From: Kistimonas asteriae
GTDB taxonomy: Bacteria; Pseudomonadota; Gammaproteobacteria; Pseudomonadales; Endozoicomonadaceae
Assembly (NCBI RefSeq): GCF_018263925.1
Contig: NZ_JAEVHF010000027.1
Span: 1 to 54,671, forward strand
Length of the DNA stretch: 54,671 nt
Direction of reading: 5' to 3'
Shown: positions 34,001-49,000 of the stretch, piece after piece
Numbering within the stretch: position 1 is the first letter of the stretch
Layout: the number at the start of each line of letters is the position of its first letter
Made by a program: the position numbers and the translations under genes
Notes under the pieces: model-generated
What the model was told of the DNA's origin: nothing
Database searches by the model: none
The model's input: the letters and a program-made list of their open reading frames with translations, nothing else

Positions 34001-37000
34001 GCCGTTGGTGCATCGTTAACCGCTGTGACATTGAAGGTAATCGTCTCTACAGCACTATCCAACTCGCCATCATTAACGGTGTATTGAATATTGGCGTACC
34101 CGGTACCATGTCCATCGGCAGCAGGCGTGAAGACCAGATTTGGAATATCCGCCGTATCAATCACCTGATCCGCCACCACGGCCACGCCATTGAGCAACAG
34201 CGTTCCGGCAGCAGGCAGCTGGGTGATTTTTATTGATGCCATGGAGTCGCCATCAATATCAGTGAATCCGAACTCAGCTTCACTGAAGGTATGGCTGGCA
34301 TCCTCATCGATCGTGAAGATATCCTTCTGCGTGGTTTGAACGGTCAGATTGTTAAGGGCCCACTGGTCATCCGTCACCCAGCCCGCATGGTAGGGCTGGG
34401 CAATACGGAACTGGATATCCGGCGCCTGCAGATTACCCGTTAATTCCTGGGTTACCGTCGTCCAGCTCTGGAACTGGTTAATGGAATAGCTCGTGTGTGT
34501 TGTCCACGTGGCGCCATTGTCTGTCGAATATTGAAGCTCAACCTGTTCGTTGGATCGGGCCTCATCATCACTGTTCGAGTACTGCCGGTACATCAGATCA
34601 AACGACAGAGTACCCCCAAAGCTGGCATCGAAACTCTCGGTGGTCACCGCACGTGTGTTGTGATTACTGAACAACAGGAAGTTACCATCAGCCCCGGGGA
34701 AATTACCGCTAGTGCTGATGCTGCCGTTCTCAACGGTCAAATTAGCCGTACTGCTGTCATTGAAGTCCCAGCTTGTCGTCTTGGCGACAAGATCTGTTTC
34801 CGGCGCATCATTCACTGCATCGACATTGAATGTGATGCTGTGTTCCACACTGCTCAAGGATCCGTCGCTGACCGTGAAGCGAAGGTCTGCATACCCGGCA
34901 CCATTCGCATCCGCCGCCGGTGTAAACACCAGGTTTGGAATATCGGCCGCGGTAATATCCTGATTGGCCGTTACGTCAGTGCCGTTGAGAGTCAAGCTAC
35001 CGGCTGAAGGTAGCTGGGTGATCCGCACAGAGACTGGATTATTCCCCGCTTCCACATCACTGAATCCGAATTCACTGACGGCAAAGGTATGACTGCCGTC
35101 TTCATCCAGTGAAACGGTGTTATCTGCCGCCGTTGGCCGGTCATTCACGGCATTAACATTGAGAGTAATGGAATGTGCCGCACTCTCCAGCCCGTCACCA
35201 TCCGTAACGGTGAACTTCAGATTGGCATAACCACTGCCATTGGCATTGGCCACCGGTGTGAAGACCAGGTTTGAAATATCCGCTGCGGCAATCACCTGAT
35301 CGGCAGTCACCGCCGTGCCATTCAGGGTCAGGCTGCCCGCCGTTGGCAATTCGGTAATCTTGACTGAGGCCAGCGTATCCCCGGCATCCACATCCGTGAA
35401 ACCAAACTCACTGGCAGCAAAGGTGTGACTGTTGTCTTCATTCATCGACACCGTGTTATCCGACGCTGTCGGCGCATGATTCACATGGGTGACATTAAAG
35501 GCGATGGACTGCGGAGCACTCTCCGCTTCACCATCACTGACGGTATATTGCAGGCTGGCGTAGGCCCGCCCGAATTCACCGGTATCCGGAGTGAAAATCA
35601 GGTTGGGGATATCATCGACATCAATCACCTGATTCGCCGTCACCGCTGTCCCGTTCAGGGTCAGACTTCCATCACCCGGTAGCTGGGTAATCTTTATCGA
35701 TTCAAGGGCATCACCGGCATCCACATCCGTGAATCCGAAATCTGATGCGGAGAACGTATGGTTACCATCCTCGTTGATGGTGAAACCGAAAACATCTTCA
35801 TAAATCGTCACATTATCGATACTGGGAACCATGTAAGCACTACCAGCATCCGGATTCTGGATCCGTATCTCAGTGACATCATCCGCTTCGACAGAGATAT
35901 GTAGCCACTCATTCCAGTCATCATAATTGCTCAGATCAATGACACTGCTCCAAACTTCGGTACTGCCACTCATGATCTGCACAGTCACGCTGGATGGGTC
36001 ACCGGAACCCGTGTAGTCAGACCAGGGATCACCATTCAATTCAAACCCTTTCAGGTGGGTGGGTGAATCGAATGTCATGGAGCCGTAAGTACTGAAGTTA
36101 TTGTTGTAATAATGACCGCCGCCACGAGAGCTCCAGCTGAGATTACTGGTTGAAACGCCGGTGTTTCCGGAATCATTGAAATCCAGTACTTTTTCCTGGG
36201 AAGCATTCAAGGCACCGGCCGTAATGGTCGGCGCATCATTCACTGCCGTGACATCCAGCGTCATGGTCTGGGCCGCACTGGCTAACCCACCACTGTCGAT
36301 AACAGAGAACTGGAAGCTGCTGTAGTCATCACCATTCGCATCAGCAGCAGGCGTAAAGACCAGGTTTGAGATGTTGGCGGCGGAGATCGCCTGATTGGCG
36401 GTGACCGCACTGCCATTCAACGTCAGGGTGCCGTTCGCCGGTAGCTGTGTGATCCTGATGGAAGCCAGCGCATCACCGGCATCAATATCCGTGAATCCAA
36501 ATTCACTGGCTGCGAACGTATGGCTGTCATCCTCATCCATCGACACACTATTGTCAGATGAAGTCGGTGCATCATTGACTGCGGTGACATTGAATGTCAG
36601 TGTCCCCGGTGCACTCTCGTCATCACCATCACTGACCGTATATTGCAGGGTAGCGTAACCCGTACCATTTTCATCAGCCGTTGGTGTAAAGACCAGGTTC
36701 GGGATATCGGCAGCGGCAATCACCTGGTTGGCAGTGACGGCAGCACCATCCAACGTGAGTGTACCTGCGGAAGGTAACTGGGTAATTTTGACCGAATGCA
36801 GGCTATCACCAACATCGGTATCGCTAAAGCTAAAGTCCGATTCACTAAAGGTATGGCTGCCATCTTCAACGATGGTGAATGTATCCTCTGGCACGATTGA
36901 GATCGACAGATCGTCAATCGCCCAGTTGTCATAGCTGTTGCCAGCATGAACTGACTGGATGATTCGGAACTGAATACTTGAAGCCTGCAAATTGCCAGAC

Positions 37001-40000
37001 AGTGATTCATTAACGGTATTCCAGTTCTGATGCTGGTTGAGAGCATACGTTGCATGCGTCGACCAGTTTGCCCCACCATCTGTCGTGTACTGCAGGGAAA
37101 CCTCATCACCCGCATCCAGTGTTTCGCCTACTCCATTCGTACTGCTTGCATATATGAGATCAAACGACAAGGAGCCACCGGAACTGGTATCCATAACCTC
37201 CATGGTCACTGAGCGTGTTCCTGCCCCGTTGAAGCTCAGAACGTTTCCATCAGAACCTGCAACCTGACTGCTTATTGCACCATTTGCCAGTGTTAAGTTA
37301 TCGGTTGAATTATCATTAAAATTCCACGCGTGTTCTTCGGACAATTGGGTTTCCGGTGCATCATTGACCGAGTCCACGTTCAGTGTGATCGTCTGTACAC
37401 CACTTTCCTCGCTGCCATCACTGACCGTGAATTTGAAGTCGGCATAATTACTGCCATTGGCATTCGCTTCCGGCGTGAAGATCAGATTGGGAATATCGGC
37501 TGCATCAATCACCTGATTGGCCGTAACAGCTGTGCCACTCAAGGTCAGGCTACCGGCCCCCGGTAACTGGGTAATCTTGATGGAGGAGAGGCTGTCACCG
37601 GCATCCACATCACTGAATCCGAATTCATTGGCCGTAAAGGTGTGGCTGCCATCCTCATCCAGTGAAACCGTATTATCGGATGCCGTTGGCGCTTCATTGG
37701 CATTCGCCACGGTAATGGCAATATCCTGCTCTGAACTCAAGCCGCCGGCATCCACAACACGTACCCGCACGGTATGGGACGTTGCGGTTTCAAAGTCCAG
37801 CAGAGAACTGTTTGCCACCGTGATAGTTCCGGTATTGCTGTCGATAGCAAACCGGCCGCCAGCATCATTCACCAGTGAATAAGTTAAGGTGTCACTGGTA
37901 TCCACTTCTGTGGCGACCGCTTTGCCGACTACCGTTCCATTCGCCGCACTTTCACTGACTCTGTTACCACTGAGATCCAACGTGGTGCTGTAAACATCGC
38001 TGTCTGTACCATGATCCGATGTCCAGGTAATCAGCAGTTCGCCACTGGCCAGCTGAGTGACCTCTGGGTCAGTTTGATTGCCCGTAGTTGTGGTATTGAT
38101 CAGGATTTCATCGGTGAGGGCATTTCCTGTTGCATCGAAGTGGCGGCCATAAATTCCCTGTCCGTCGCCATCCTGACCACCAGATCGCCAGATCACAAAG
38201 AAGCTACCATCTGCCAGTGACTCTATGGTGACATCTGCCTGGGTATCGCCAGTGGTTGTATTGATCCTGATCGGGCTACCACTGGCGGTGCCAGTGCTGG
38301 TCCAGCGCTGGAAGTACAGGTCGTCACCGCTTTGGTAGGCAGTCACCAGCTCACCACTACCGAGAATTTCAATATCTACATTTTTGTCATTAGTAGCAGC
38401 TGCATCTCCATAACTGATAGGGCCTGCAACGCTGTTACCACTGGCGTCATAGATTCTGAATGAAGCCGTGTCGCTGCCAGTCCCATCCCCCCGCCAGGTG
38501 ACCGCAAACCCACCATTATCGAGGGCAACGATATCCTGACTGCCATTGCCCCAACCACCGACACTGCCAACAACAATATCGTTTGTCTCAGTGCCGTTAG
38601 CATCAAATAAACGGACATGTACGTTGAAATTATCGCCGGTATCATACGAAGCAACAGCAAACTGGTTATTACTCAGCGCGACCAGCTTTTCATTGTAATT
38701 GTTAGTACCAAAGTTGAACTCGCTCTTGATTTCAGTCCCATCAGCGTCAAATACCCGCATACGAGACTGGACCTGCACACCTGGCGAAAATAACTCCCAG
38801 GTAACCGCGAAATTACCATTATCCAAAACGGCTACTTCCGGCAGACGAACATCCTGGCTACCGGAAGGTGCCGTTTCGTTGACCTGAATTTCAGAGCCAT
38901 CAGGCAATCTGGCACGAATCACATGACTGCCACCTTCCTCAGAATGCCAAACGGTGATAGAGCCATCTGACGTGCTGTCAGAATGTGCCTGATACTGATC
39001 GCCTGTCGTAACCGTACTATTGACTCTGGTTTCACCATTCACGGCGGGATCAAGAACAGTATCAAGCACTGGGGCATCATTCACGGCATCCACATTTAAC
39101 GTAATGGTCTGGGCAGCACTCTCCATACCACCACTGTCGATCACCGAGAACTGGAAGCTGGCATAACCGGCACCATTAGCATTGGCTGCCGGTGTGAAAA
39201 CAAGATTCGGGATATCCGCAGCCGCAATCACCTGGTTAGCCGTGACAGTTGTACCGTTCAGAGTCAGACTTCCTGCACCGGGCAACTGGGTCACTTTGAC
39301 GGACGCCATCGTATCGCCGGCATCACTGTCGGTGAAACCAAACTCACTGACCGTAAAGGTATGGGTATCGTCCTCATCCAGTGTCAATGTGTTATCAGAT
39401 GCCGTCGGTGCCGTATTAGCGGCTATATTGACATTCAACGTCGCGGTACTGGTATCTGTGCCATCGGATACTTCATACGTGAACGCGTCTGCGCCCAGCA
39501 ACTTGACTTCCGTATCCGATAGCGCACGGTTGTAGATCCGCGCTTCATCAATCTGCCCGTGAAAATTGTGCGTTCCGGTCGTCAGGTCCCCCGTGTGGAT
39601 CTGGGTCGTTTCATTCATACCACCAAACGCTGCATCATCACCGTGGGCAGCCACCGCCTCTCCCGAGCCACTGGCAAACTCTGTACCATCCAGATAGCCT
39701 TTCAACGATCCGGCATCGCCATCCAACACCAGGGAGACGTGATGCCAGTCATTGTCACTGGCATCCAGCGAGGTATTCAGGAATGTACCACTCCAGCTGG
39801 TGCTCTCGCTCCATGCGCCTACATACAGTTGCCCTTCATGGATATACACCGAGAAACCATTCGACGTTCCCCCTTCCTCATAGAGAATCTGGGTACCACT
39901 TAAATCGTTGTCAGGATCAACCTTGAAGGAAAAACTGATGGTACGTTCATCGATGCTGCCGCTGTAAGTGTTAATCTCGGTGGAATCTGCCACCGTTACC

Positions 40001-43000
40001 ATGTCACCATCGCCATCCAGTCTGACCGCATTACCTTTCACGCCCCCGCCGGCAAAAGCGGCATCCCCCGTTAATACGCCATTGGTTGCTTCTGCATCAT
40101 CTGGCGCCGAGTCCTCAGCGGACGTACCACTGCTTTCATCAAAATTCCATTCTGCAACAAGGCCAGTGTGCAGGTCTGCAGAGGCATAGGTCGAATCCAG
40201 TGTGTAGGACCAGGTGCCGTCTGCGGCAATGCTCAAGGTACCGAATTCGCCTGTAATATCCGTACTGCCAGAAGCGGCGATGGTTTGTCCGTTGATGGAT
40301 GTGACTGTCAGAGTATCGTTTTCAATATCGCTGTCATTGGCAAGTACATTGCCGGTCGCCGTAGACAGATGGTTCGCCGTTGCTGACTCATCCTGTAGGT
40401 CCGGCGCATCATTGACCGCCGTGACATTGAACGTTAGCGTTTGTTCGGCACTTTCCAGTGAATCGTCGCTAACCGTAAACTTGAAATCTGCATACCCGGT
40501 ACCATTGGCATTGTCTGCCGGTGTGAAGACCAGGTTTGGAATGTCGGCAGCCGCAATCACCTGGTTGGCGGTCACCGTGACACCATTGAGCATCAGACTG
40601 CCTGCAGCTGGCAGTTGAGTAATTTTGACAGACTGGAGGCTATCACTGGTGTCAACATCACTGAAACCAAAGTCATCGGCCGTGAAGGTATGACTGTTGT
40701 CTTCATCAATCGTCAGCGTATTATCTGATGCTGTCGGCCCGTCATTTACACCGTTGACCGTGATTGTTGCCGTAGTCGTTGACTCAAGCCCCTCATCATC
40801 ACTCATGGTGTAAGAGACAGTAACGGTGGCACTTTCACCGGCGGCCAGGTAAGTGAAATCAGAGCCTGGGTTAAACTGCAACTGATTCCCTACAATACTG
40901 ACCGTACCACCAGCCGTTGTACGGGTTCCGGCACTGTCGGTAATACCGGTAATATTGACATTGTCCAGGCTGAAATTGGTGGAACTGTCGCTACTATCAA
41001 CATCCGTGTCATTAGCCAATACATCAACCGTCAATGTTGCATTGGCCGCAGTGCTCTGGGTATCAACAACCGCAACCGGTGCATCATTGGTACCTGTAAC
41101 AGTAATCGTGACGGTTGCTGGCTCACTGGTCGCATTACCTTCACCGGAGTCATCTACCGCTTCATAGGTAAACGTGACCTGACGGGTTTCTCCGGCCGCG
41201 AGGTTCTGGAAGTCACTGCCCGGATTGAAGCTGAAGGTCCCGTCATCGTTATTCGTGACAGACCCTTCACTGGGTTGAGTCAGAATATTGAAGGTGTGGG
41301 TGTCAGTGGTATCCGCATCCGTGGCACCGAAGTTGCCCGTTACTGCTGCGCCATCTTCCGTGGCACTGACACTCTCAACCTCTGCTGTCGGCTTGTCATT
41401 AGTGCCCGTGATCGTGATTGTGACAGTTGCTGCCTCACTGGTTGCGTTTGCAGCGCCGGAGTCATCTACCGCCTGATAGGTAAACGTAACCTGTCGAGTT
41501 TCTCCCGCGGCCAGATCCTGGAAGTCACTGCCCGGGTTGAAGCTGAAGCTTCCATCATTATTGTTGGTAACCGCCCCTTCATCCGGCTGGGTCAGAATGG
41601 TGAATGTGTGCGTGTCAGTCGTATTGTCATCAGTGACGGCAAAATTACCACTGACCGCTGCCCCATCTTCAGTAGCGCCCACACTCACAGCCTGTGCCAC
41701 CGGCGTGCTGTTCGTACCACTCACCGTGATCGTAGCGGTTGCCGTTGATGTCTCTCCTGAGTCATCACTCATGGTGTAACTGACGGTGACCGTCGCACTT
41801 TCTCCAATAGCCAGATAATCGAAATCACTCCCTGGCACAAACTTCAGTTGGTTATTTTCGACTGTGGCCGTGCCGCCATTGATGGTTCGGGAACCATCAG
41901 CATCCGAGATACCGGTGATGTTAACGGTGTCGAGAGAGAAATTTGACGCGTTATCGTCACTATCGATATCCGTATCATTGGCCAGAACATCCATTAACAG
42001 TGTTGATCCCACTGATGTGGTATCACTGTCAACAACAGCGACCGGAGCATCATTTGTCCCGGTTATCGTAATCGTGACGGTAGCCGGCTCACTGGTGTCG
42101 TTTGCCGTACCGGAATCATCCACCGCTTCATAGGTAAACGTAACCTGACGGGTTTCACCCGCGGCCAGATCCTGAAAGTCACTGTTCGGGTTAAAGCTGA
42201 AGGTGCCGTCACCGTTATTAGTGACTGAGCCTTCATCGGGCTGGGTCAGAATATTAAACGTGTGGGTATCGGTGGTATCGACGTCTGTGGCACCAAAGCT
42301 GCCGGTTACCGCTGAGCCATCTTCGGTTGCACTGACACTCGCAACTTCGGCGGTTGGCTTGTCGTTGGTGCCCGTGATCGTAATCGTGACCGTAGCCGGT
42401 TCGCTGGTGTCATTTGCGGTACCGGAATCATCCACCGCTTCATAGGTAAACGTGACCTGACGAGTTTCACCCGCCGCCAGATCCTGGAAGTCACTGCTCG
42501 GGTTAAAGCTGAAGGTGCCATCACCGTTATTAGTGACTGAGCCTTCATCGGGTTGGGTCAGAATATTGAAGCTATGGGTATCGGTCGTATCGGCATCCGT
42601 GGCACTGAAGCTACCCGTTACCGCTGCACCATCTTCCGTAGCACTGACGCTTGCCACTTCGGCTGTCGGTTTGTCATTGGTGCCCGTGATCGTAATCGTG
42701 ACGGTAGCCGGATCGCTGGTGTCGTTTGCCGTACCGGAATCATCCACCGCTTCATAGGTAAACGTAACCTGACGGGTTTCTCCGGCTGCCAGATCCTGAA
42801 AATCACTGTTCGGGTTAAAGCTGAAGGTGCCATCACCGTTATTAGTGACTGAGCCTTCATCAGGCTGGGTCAGGATGTTGAAGGTATGGGTATCAGTGGT
42901 ATCGGCGTCCGTGGCACTGAAGCTGCCCGTGACCGCTGCACCATCCTCCGTGGCGCTGACGCTCGCCACTTCCGCTGTCGGTTTGTCGTTGGTGCCCGTG

Positions 43001-46000
43001 ATCGTAATCGTGACCGTGGCCGGTTCGCTGGTGTCGTTTGCTGTACCGGAATCATCTACCGCTTCATAGGTAAACGTGACCTGACGGGTTTCTCCGGCAG
43101 CCAAATCCTGGAAGTCACTGTTCGGGTTAAAACTGAAGGTGCCGTCACCGTTATTGGTGACCGTGCCTTCATCCGGCTGGGTCAGAATAGTGAATGTGTG
43201 CGTGTCAGTCGTATTGTCATCAGTGACGGCAAAATTACCACTGACCGCTGCCCCATCTTCAGTAGCGCCCACACTCACAGCCTGTGCCACCGGCGTGCTG
43301 TTCGTACCACTCACGGTGATCGTAGCGGTTGCCGTTGACGTCTCTCCTGAGTCATCACTCATGGTATAACTGACGGTGACCGTCGCACTTTCTCCAATAG
43401 CCAGATAATCGAAATCACTCCCTGGCACAAACTTCAGTTGGTTATTTTCGACTGTGGCCGTGCCGCCATTGATGGTTCGGGAACCATCAGCATCCGAGAT
43501 ACCGGTGATGTTAACGGTGTCGAGAGAGAAATTTGACGCGTTATCGTCACTATCGATATCCGTATCATTGGCCAGAACATCCATTAACAGTGTTGATCCC
43601 ACTGATGTGGTATCACTGTCAACAACAGCGACCGGAGCATCATTTGTCCCGGTTATCGTAATCGTGACGGTAGCCGGCTCACTGGTGTCGTTTGCCGTAC
43701 CGGAATCATCCACCGCTTCATAGGTAAACGTAACCTGACGGGTTTCTCCGGCCGCCAGATCCTGGAAGTCACTGTTCGGGTTAAAGCTGAAGGTGCCGTC
43801 ACCGTTATTAGTGACTGAGCCTTCATCGGGCTGGGTCAGAATATTAAACGTGTGGGTATCGGTGGTATCGACGTCTGTGGCACCAAAGCTGCCGGTTACC
43901 GCTGAGCCATCTTCGGTTGCACTGACACTCGCAACTTCGGCGGTTGGCTTGTCGTTGGTGCCCGTGATCGTAATCGTGACCGTAGCCGGTTCGCTGGTGT
44001 CATTTGCGGTACCGGAATCATCCACCGCTTCATAGGTAAACGTGACCTGACGGGTTTCACCCGCCGCCAGATCCTGGAAGTCACTGCTCGGGTTAAAGCT
44101 GAAGGTGCCATCACCGTTATTAGTGACTGAGCCTTCATCGGGCTGGGTCAGAATGTTGAAGGTATGGGTATCGGTCGTATCGGCGTCCGTTGCACCGAAG
44201 TTGCCCGTGACCGCTGCACCATCTTCGGTGGCACTGACGCTCGCGACTTCGGCTGTCGGTTTGTCGTTGGTGCCCGTGATCGTAATCGTGACCGTAGCCG
44301 GTTCGCTGGTGTCATTTGCGGTACCGGAATCATCCACCGCTTCATAGGTAAATGTAACCTGACGGGTTTCACCCGCAGCCAAATCCTGAAAGTCACTGTT
44401 CGGATTGAAGCTGAAGGTGCCATCACCGTTATTAGTGACTGAGCCTTCATCGGGTTGGGTCAGAATATTAAACGTGTAGGTATCGGTGGTATCAGCGTCC
44501 GTGGCACTGAAGCTGCCCGTGACCGCTGCACCATCTTCGATCGCACTGGCGCTCGCCACTTCGGCTGTCGGTTTGTCGTTGGTGCCCGTGATCGTAATCG
44601 TGACCGTGGCCGGTTCGCTGGTGTCGTTTGCTGTACCAGAATCATCCACCGCTTCATAAGTAAACGTGACCTGACGGGTTTCACCCGCCGCCAGATCCTG
44701 GAAGTCACTGTTCGGGTTAAAGCTGAAGGTGCCGTCACCGTTATTAGTGACTGAGCCTTCATCGGGCTGGGTCAGAATATTGAAGCTATGGGTGTCGGTC
44801 GTATCGGCATCCGTCGCACTGAAGCTACCCGTTACCGCTGCACCATCTTCGGTCGCACTGATACTTGCGACTTCAGCCGTTGGCTTGTCATTGGTACCGT
44901 TGATAACCAGTGTTACGGTTGATGTTGATGAGGCATCTTCATCATCAGACATCGTATAACGCACAGTGACACTTGTTGATTCCCCCGCAGCAAGGCTGTC
45001 AAAATCACTGCCTGGATCAAAGCGAAGTTGATTACCCTCCACCGTGACCGTTCCCAGCCCTGAAACAGGTTGATCATTCTCATCAACGATCTGAACGGTA
45101 TCCAACGTGAAGTTCGCTGGCGAGTCGTTATGATCAGCATCAATGTCATTGGCCAGTACATCGACCGTCAGGACTTCATTTTCATCACCGACCACCGAAT
45201 GGGTCGTGCCTTCAAAGAGCTGGAATCCATCCAGCCCCGTGTAGGTGTCGCCATTATTGTCCGTGATATCCAGCTTGAAGAAACGGTATTCTGCCGCGGA
45301 TGACAGGCTATATGTCTTGGTTTCCCGAGATGTCCAGTCAGTGACAGAAGACTGGGTATCTATGACCTCAAAATTTACACCATCATTGCTCCCAAGGAGT
45401 TGCCATTCTGACGGCTCACGCCCAACCGCGTTGGGTATACCCGTCAATGAATATTGCAGGATACTTTTGGCTTCCGGCATTTCGACCTGTAACCAGGCAG
45501 AACTTCCCTGCGCCGCCCAGGAGTTGGAATTGCCAGCTGCAGAAGCCGCAACATTGTCAAATACCTTGTAGGCCGCAAATGCCGAACTGGCTTCATGACT
45601 GCTGGTTATCTGGAATCCCTGGTCATTATTACTGGTTAATGCAGGTATGAATCCCGTTTCACTGACGGAGAAATCGGCTCGAGCCTCAGGTGTATCGTTG
45701 GTACCGGTTATCGTGATAGTAACGGTCGATGAGGCATCTGCACCTTCATCGTCAGACATGCCATAGCGCACAGTAACTGTTGCTGTTTCACCAGTTGCCA
45801 GATAATCAAAATCGGTACCCGGATCAAACTGCAACTGATTGCCAACAACGCTCACACTCCCCTGTCCGTTAACAGGATCACCATTGGTATCAACCAGCTG
45901 TACGGTATCAAGCGAGAAGTTGGCGGGACTATCATTATGATCAATGTCTGAATCATTACTCAGTACATCAAGCGTCAGAATCTGATTCTCATGACCTTCG

Positions 46001-49000
46001 CCGGTGTCTTCTGTTGCCACGGGATCATCATTCGTACCTGTCACGGTGATTGTGGCTGTCGACTCAGATGTCTCACCTTCATCATCGGACATGACATAGC
46101 GAACAGTAATCGTCTCTGTTTCGCCTGTTGCCAAACTCTCAAAATCACTGCCGGGGTTATAATTGAGTCGGTTATTAACAATGCTGACTGTGCCCTTTCC
46201 TGTCAGCGGATCGCCATCACCATTTACAATCTCGACAGTATCAAGACTAAAATTGGTCGATGAATCGTTGTGATCAGCATCAGTATCATTGGCGAGTACA
46301 TTCAATATTAATTCAGCGTTTTCTGTCGTGCTTCCAGCATCAACTGCCGCTACCGGCCCATCATTGCTGCCAGTAACTGTCACCGTCAACGTACCATCAT
46401 CCGTTGCACCCGACGGATCTTGAACCTGATACGTAATAGTGACGGTCGCCGTTTCCCCGGTCCCCAGAAAATCGAAATCGGTTCCGGGATTAAATGTCAC
46501 GTTGTTGCCGCTCTGGGAAACCGTAGCATCTGCCAAAGTAATCGCGTTATTCCCCTGAGACAGAGCAGAGGAAACAGAAACAGAACCCGACTTCAGACTC
46601 AGAACATCGCCATTATCGACATCGGTATCATTGGCAACCACATCGACGGTAACCTGAGCGTTTTCATCAATGGACCGCGTATCGAGAACAGCAACGGGGT
46701 CGTCATTGGTACCCGTAACGGTAATAGTGACCGTTTGTGCTGTGCTGGTGGCATTATCCGCACCGGATGCGTCCGTTGCGTTATAGGTAAACGTTACCTG
46801 ACGAGTTTCACCCTGAGCCAGGTCTCGGAAATCCGCTCCCGGGTTGAAGGTGAAGGTGCCGTCGTTGTTGTTAGTGACAGTACCTTCAGGTGGCTGGGTC
46901 AAAATTGTAAAGGTATGGGAATCGTTAGTATCAGTATCTGTGACAGTAAACGTACCATTAACGGATGTGCTGTCACCGGCATCGACAGAAACGGGATCAA
47001 CAACCGGTTGATCATTGGTGCCAATGATTCTCAAGGTCACTGTCGATTCTGATGTTTCCCCTTCATTATCTGACATGGCATATCGGACAGTGACTGTCGT
47101 CGACTCACCGGCAGACAGATAATCAAAATTAGAACCTGGTACGAATTGCAACTGGTTGTTTAGTACACTGACCGATCCCTGACCAGTAACCAAATCCCCA
47201 TTAGTATCAACCAGTTGTACCGTCTGAAGGGTAAAATTGGCGACACTGTCGTTATGATCCGCATCAATATCATTGGCCAGCACATCAATCGTCAGCGTGT
47301 CATTCTCTTCACCCGTCGCATTAGCCGAGGAACCTTCATAAAGCTGGAGTTCATCAAAACCGGTGTAAATTTCGCCATTATTATCCGTAATATTAATTTT
47401 GAAAAAACGGTAATCAGCGGGTGCATCCAGTGTAAATTTCTTGGTTTCCCTGGAAGACCAGTCATTGATTCCCGTTTGACTGTCGAGAACGACAAAGTTA
47501 ACGCCATCATTACTTCCAAGGAATTCCCACTCGGATGGTTCACGCCCAAGTGATTGTGCAATAGCCTTGATCGAATACTGGAGAATGCTCTTGGATTCCG
47601 GCATCTCCAGCTGCAACCAGCCCGTGCTTCCTGACGTTGCCCAGGCATTAGAGTTATTCGTGGCTGAAGCATCCACATTGTCGAACGCTTTATAGGCGGC
47701 AAAGGCATTACTGAGCTGACCGCTGGCGGTCACCGAATAGCCCTGGTCATTGGCGGAACCCAGGGCTGGTAAGAAACCGGAGTCACTGATGGGGAAGTCT
47801 GCCTTGGCAACCGGCGCATCATTAGTCCCCGTAATAGTGACCGCTACATCTGCGGTTGATGTTGCACCTTCATTGTCAGACATCACATAACGTAACGTGA
47901 CGGTTGTGGACTCCCCTGTCGCCAGATAATCAAAGTCTGTCCCTGGGTCAAATCGCAACTCGTTATTAACGACAGACACACTCCCCTGATTACCGATAGG
48001 ATTCCCATCACTCCCAATAACCTGCACAGTATCCAGTGAGAAATTCGCTGGACCATCGTCGTGATCAACATCTGTGTCATTTGCCAGGACATTAATCATC
48101 AGCACTTCATTCTCATGACCCGATGCAATATCTGCAGTGGCTACAGGGTCATCATTTGTCCCTGTGACTGTAATGGTTGCTATTGATGATGACTGCTCAT
48201 CCGAGCTATCTGACATGGTGTAGCGCACTCTTACCGTCGCCGTTTCACCCGTCGCCAGCGCATCAAAATCATTACCCGGATTAAAAATCAACCGGTTGTT
48301 GACGATACTGACACTGCCCTGCCCGGTTACCGGATCACCCTGTTCATCAACAAGTTGGACATTATCCAGTGAGAAGTTTGCTGCGGAATCTCCCTGATCA
48401 ACATCCATATCATTTGAAAGGACATTCAATGACAGTGTCGCATTTTCAGTCGTTGTACCTATATCCGCTACAGCTTGCGGTCCTTCATTGGTACCCGTTA
48501 CTGTCACCGTCAGCGTGCCAGGCGACGTAGCGCCCTGAGCATCTTCTACGGTATAGGTGATGGAAACCGTTGCCGTTTCACCCGCATCAAGAAAATCGAA
48601 ATCGGTTCCCGGATCAAACGCAATACTGTTACCACTCTGCGTCAGCTGGGCATCAATCAAGGTCAGCGCCATATTGCCAGTCGCCAGCGCACTGGCCACC
48701 GAAGCGGTGCCGGCTTTCAAGGACAGTACATCACCATTATCAACATCCGTATCGTTTGCAATGACATCAACCGAGACTGAACTTGTTGCCAACGTTGAAT
48801 CGCTATCAGCAACAGCCACCGGTCCATCATTCGTACCCGTGACCGTAATTGTGACGGTGGCCGGTTCGCTGGTGTCGTTTGCCGTACCCGAATCATCCAC
48901 CGCTTCATAGGTAAACGTGACCTGACGGGTTTCTCCCAAGGCTAGATTCTGGAAGTCACTGTTCGGGTTGAAGCTGAAGGTGCCGTCACCGTTATTAGTG

